Below are positions 63,201 to 64,000 of a stretch of DNA of 64,000 nucleotides, in pieces (position 1 is the stretch's first letter; every line of letters starts with the position of its first letter). The notes below the pieces were generated by a model that ran no database searches, was not told where the DNA came from, and was given only the letters and a program-made list of their open reading frames with translations. The stretch is from Melanocharis versteri (lineage: Eukaryota; Chordata; Aves; Passeriformes; Melanocharitidae): assembly GCA_013397845.1 (NCBI GenBank), contig VZTG01005436.1, positions 2,723,638 through 2,787,637 of the forward strand. The letters are read 5' to 3'. A program made the translations under genes and the position numbers.

Positions 63201-64000
63201 ATTCCTCAGAACTGCTGGGGCCCAAAGTGCCTTACGGTTTTGTCTAAAGGACCCTTCTCCATGTAAATGTGACTTCTTTGTGCATGACCAAAAGCATTTG
63301 TTGGAGTTTCAGAGAGATTTGTCCCCTGTGAAGTCAATACATTTTAACACAAACCCAACTTTTTGGCTTTTGCTCCCTGCTGTGTAAAAGGGACTTTGAT
63401 GGAAATTGCCCGAATCCAAAGTGCTGAAAATGTCACAATCAGTTGCTGCCTAATCCTACAAGAACAATGCCACAGGCAGTTCAGGAGACAGCTGAAGAGC
63501 CAGGGATATATAATGGCCCATCTTTTATCTAATAACTAATAAATCTGTCTGTTGGGAAAGGTGTTTCTGCAGACTGGTCTCTGCTTCCAGCACTGCCTCT
63601 GTATTTTATCCGCTTATGGGACCATGTACGTACTTGTTGGATAAGACAGAAGGAGCCCTGGAAGAGGTAATGGGAATCCAGGTATTTCTGAGCTGCACAT
63701 TCTAATGCTGAGGTACACAGACATACTCCATTTCTCTTGGTAAATCATTACAGCAAAAAATATAAAGAAAGATTTCCCTGGGAAGGGTCAAGAATGCTTC
63801 CTAGCCTCCAGAACAGCACCTGTTTGAGAGAAAACTCTCCTGGGAATCAAGCAGTATGCTGAAATCAAGAATGCAAGAGCCCTTGGCAGGAACAATGTTG
63901 GGGAAATGCTCTAATTTTTATATAATCACATCAGAAATATGTAGTTGAGTCTGGTCTTCAGAATCTGCATAACTGGAATGGGACTGTAAAGAGGGCATGC

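Larger units (their letters stand above)
59198..64000 (-). other. CRADD: CRADD intron (3' part), running off the window
   Basis: No CARD-encoding exon is recognisable up to the window edge on the minus strand, so this stretch is interpreted as the downstream end of the long intron that separates the CARD and death-domain exons. It is AT-rich with no assigned transposon. Open frames (135 codons at 62227-62634 minus; 128 at 59856-60242 plus) have no recognisable domains. A 16-base A run lies at 60278-60293. Confidence 0.75.

Noticed and set aside
59198..64000. Search for the CRADD CARD exon on the minus strand
   Set aside because: No frame resembling the CARD half was found, so it is taken to lie beyond the window.

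Overview
This is a stretch of vertebrate nuclear DNA, almost certainly from a bird. It is AT-rich and gene-poor. Recognisable interspersed repeats are dominated by CR1 LINEs, both younger copies with the typical avian 3' tail and much older ones, plus a solo retroviral LTR and an ancient MIR-like SINE. There are no Alu, L1 or B1/B2 elements. The window shows no bacterial or organellar features, and most open frames of 60-170 codons are chance frames in noncoding DNA.

Only one host gene can be supported. The last coding exon of CRADD (RAIDD, the CARD and death-domain adaptor) lies on the minus strand at 58902-59197, with a strong splice acceptor at its 5' edge and a plausible ATTAAA poly(A) signal about 120 bases past the stop. 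The CARD-encoding exon is not visible to the right, so 59198-64000 is read as the 3' part of a long CRADD intron. Everything left of about 58770 appears to be the intergenic interval downstream of CRADD. In mammals PLXNC1 is the next gene in that direction, but none of its exons is recognisable here.

Layout: 1-2.3 kb, unassigned; 2.3-3.95 kb, an old CR1 on the minus strand running into a 288-base pure pyrimidine tract; 6.24-6.60 kb, a solo LTR with a perfect 6-bp target duplication; 11.77-12.53 kb, a CR1 reverse-transcriptase fragment with an altered catalytic box; 15.09-15.27 kb, a MIR-like SINE; 16.59-18.19 kb, a CR1 that kept ORF1 and endonuclease remnants but lost its whole reverse transcriptase; 23.0-23.1 kb, a long imperfect inverted repeat; 24.65-26.48 kb, an old plus-strand CR1; 28.55-28.65 kb, a small CpG-dense patch; 32.39-32.43 kb, a paired E-box/GATA cluster; 38.67-38.79 kb, a direct duplication around a single N that looks like an assembly join; 49.85-50.03 and 55.94-56.55 kb, CR1 3' ends; 58.8-64 kb, the CRADD 3' end and intron.

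I found no operon-like, CRISPR-like or otherwise novel gene system. The most interesting items are structural: the inverted repeat, the pyrimidine tract, the solo LTR, the decayed CR1 copies and the candidate enhancer. Family assignments rest on recognition of sequence from memory, without database searches.
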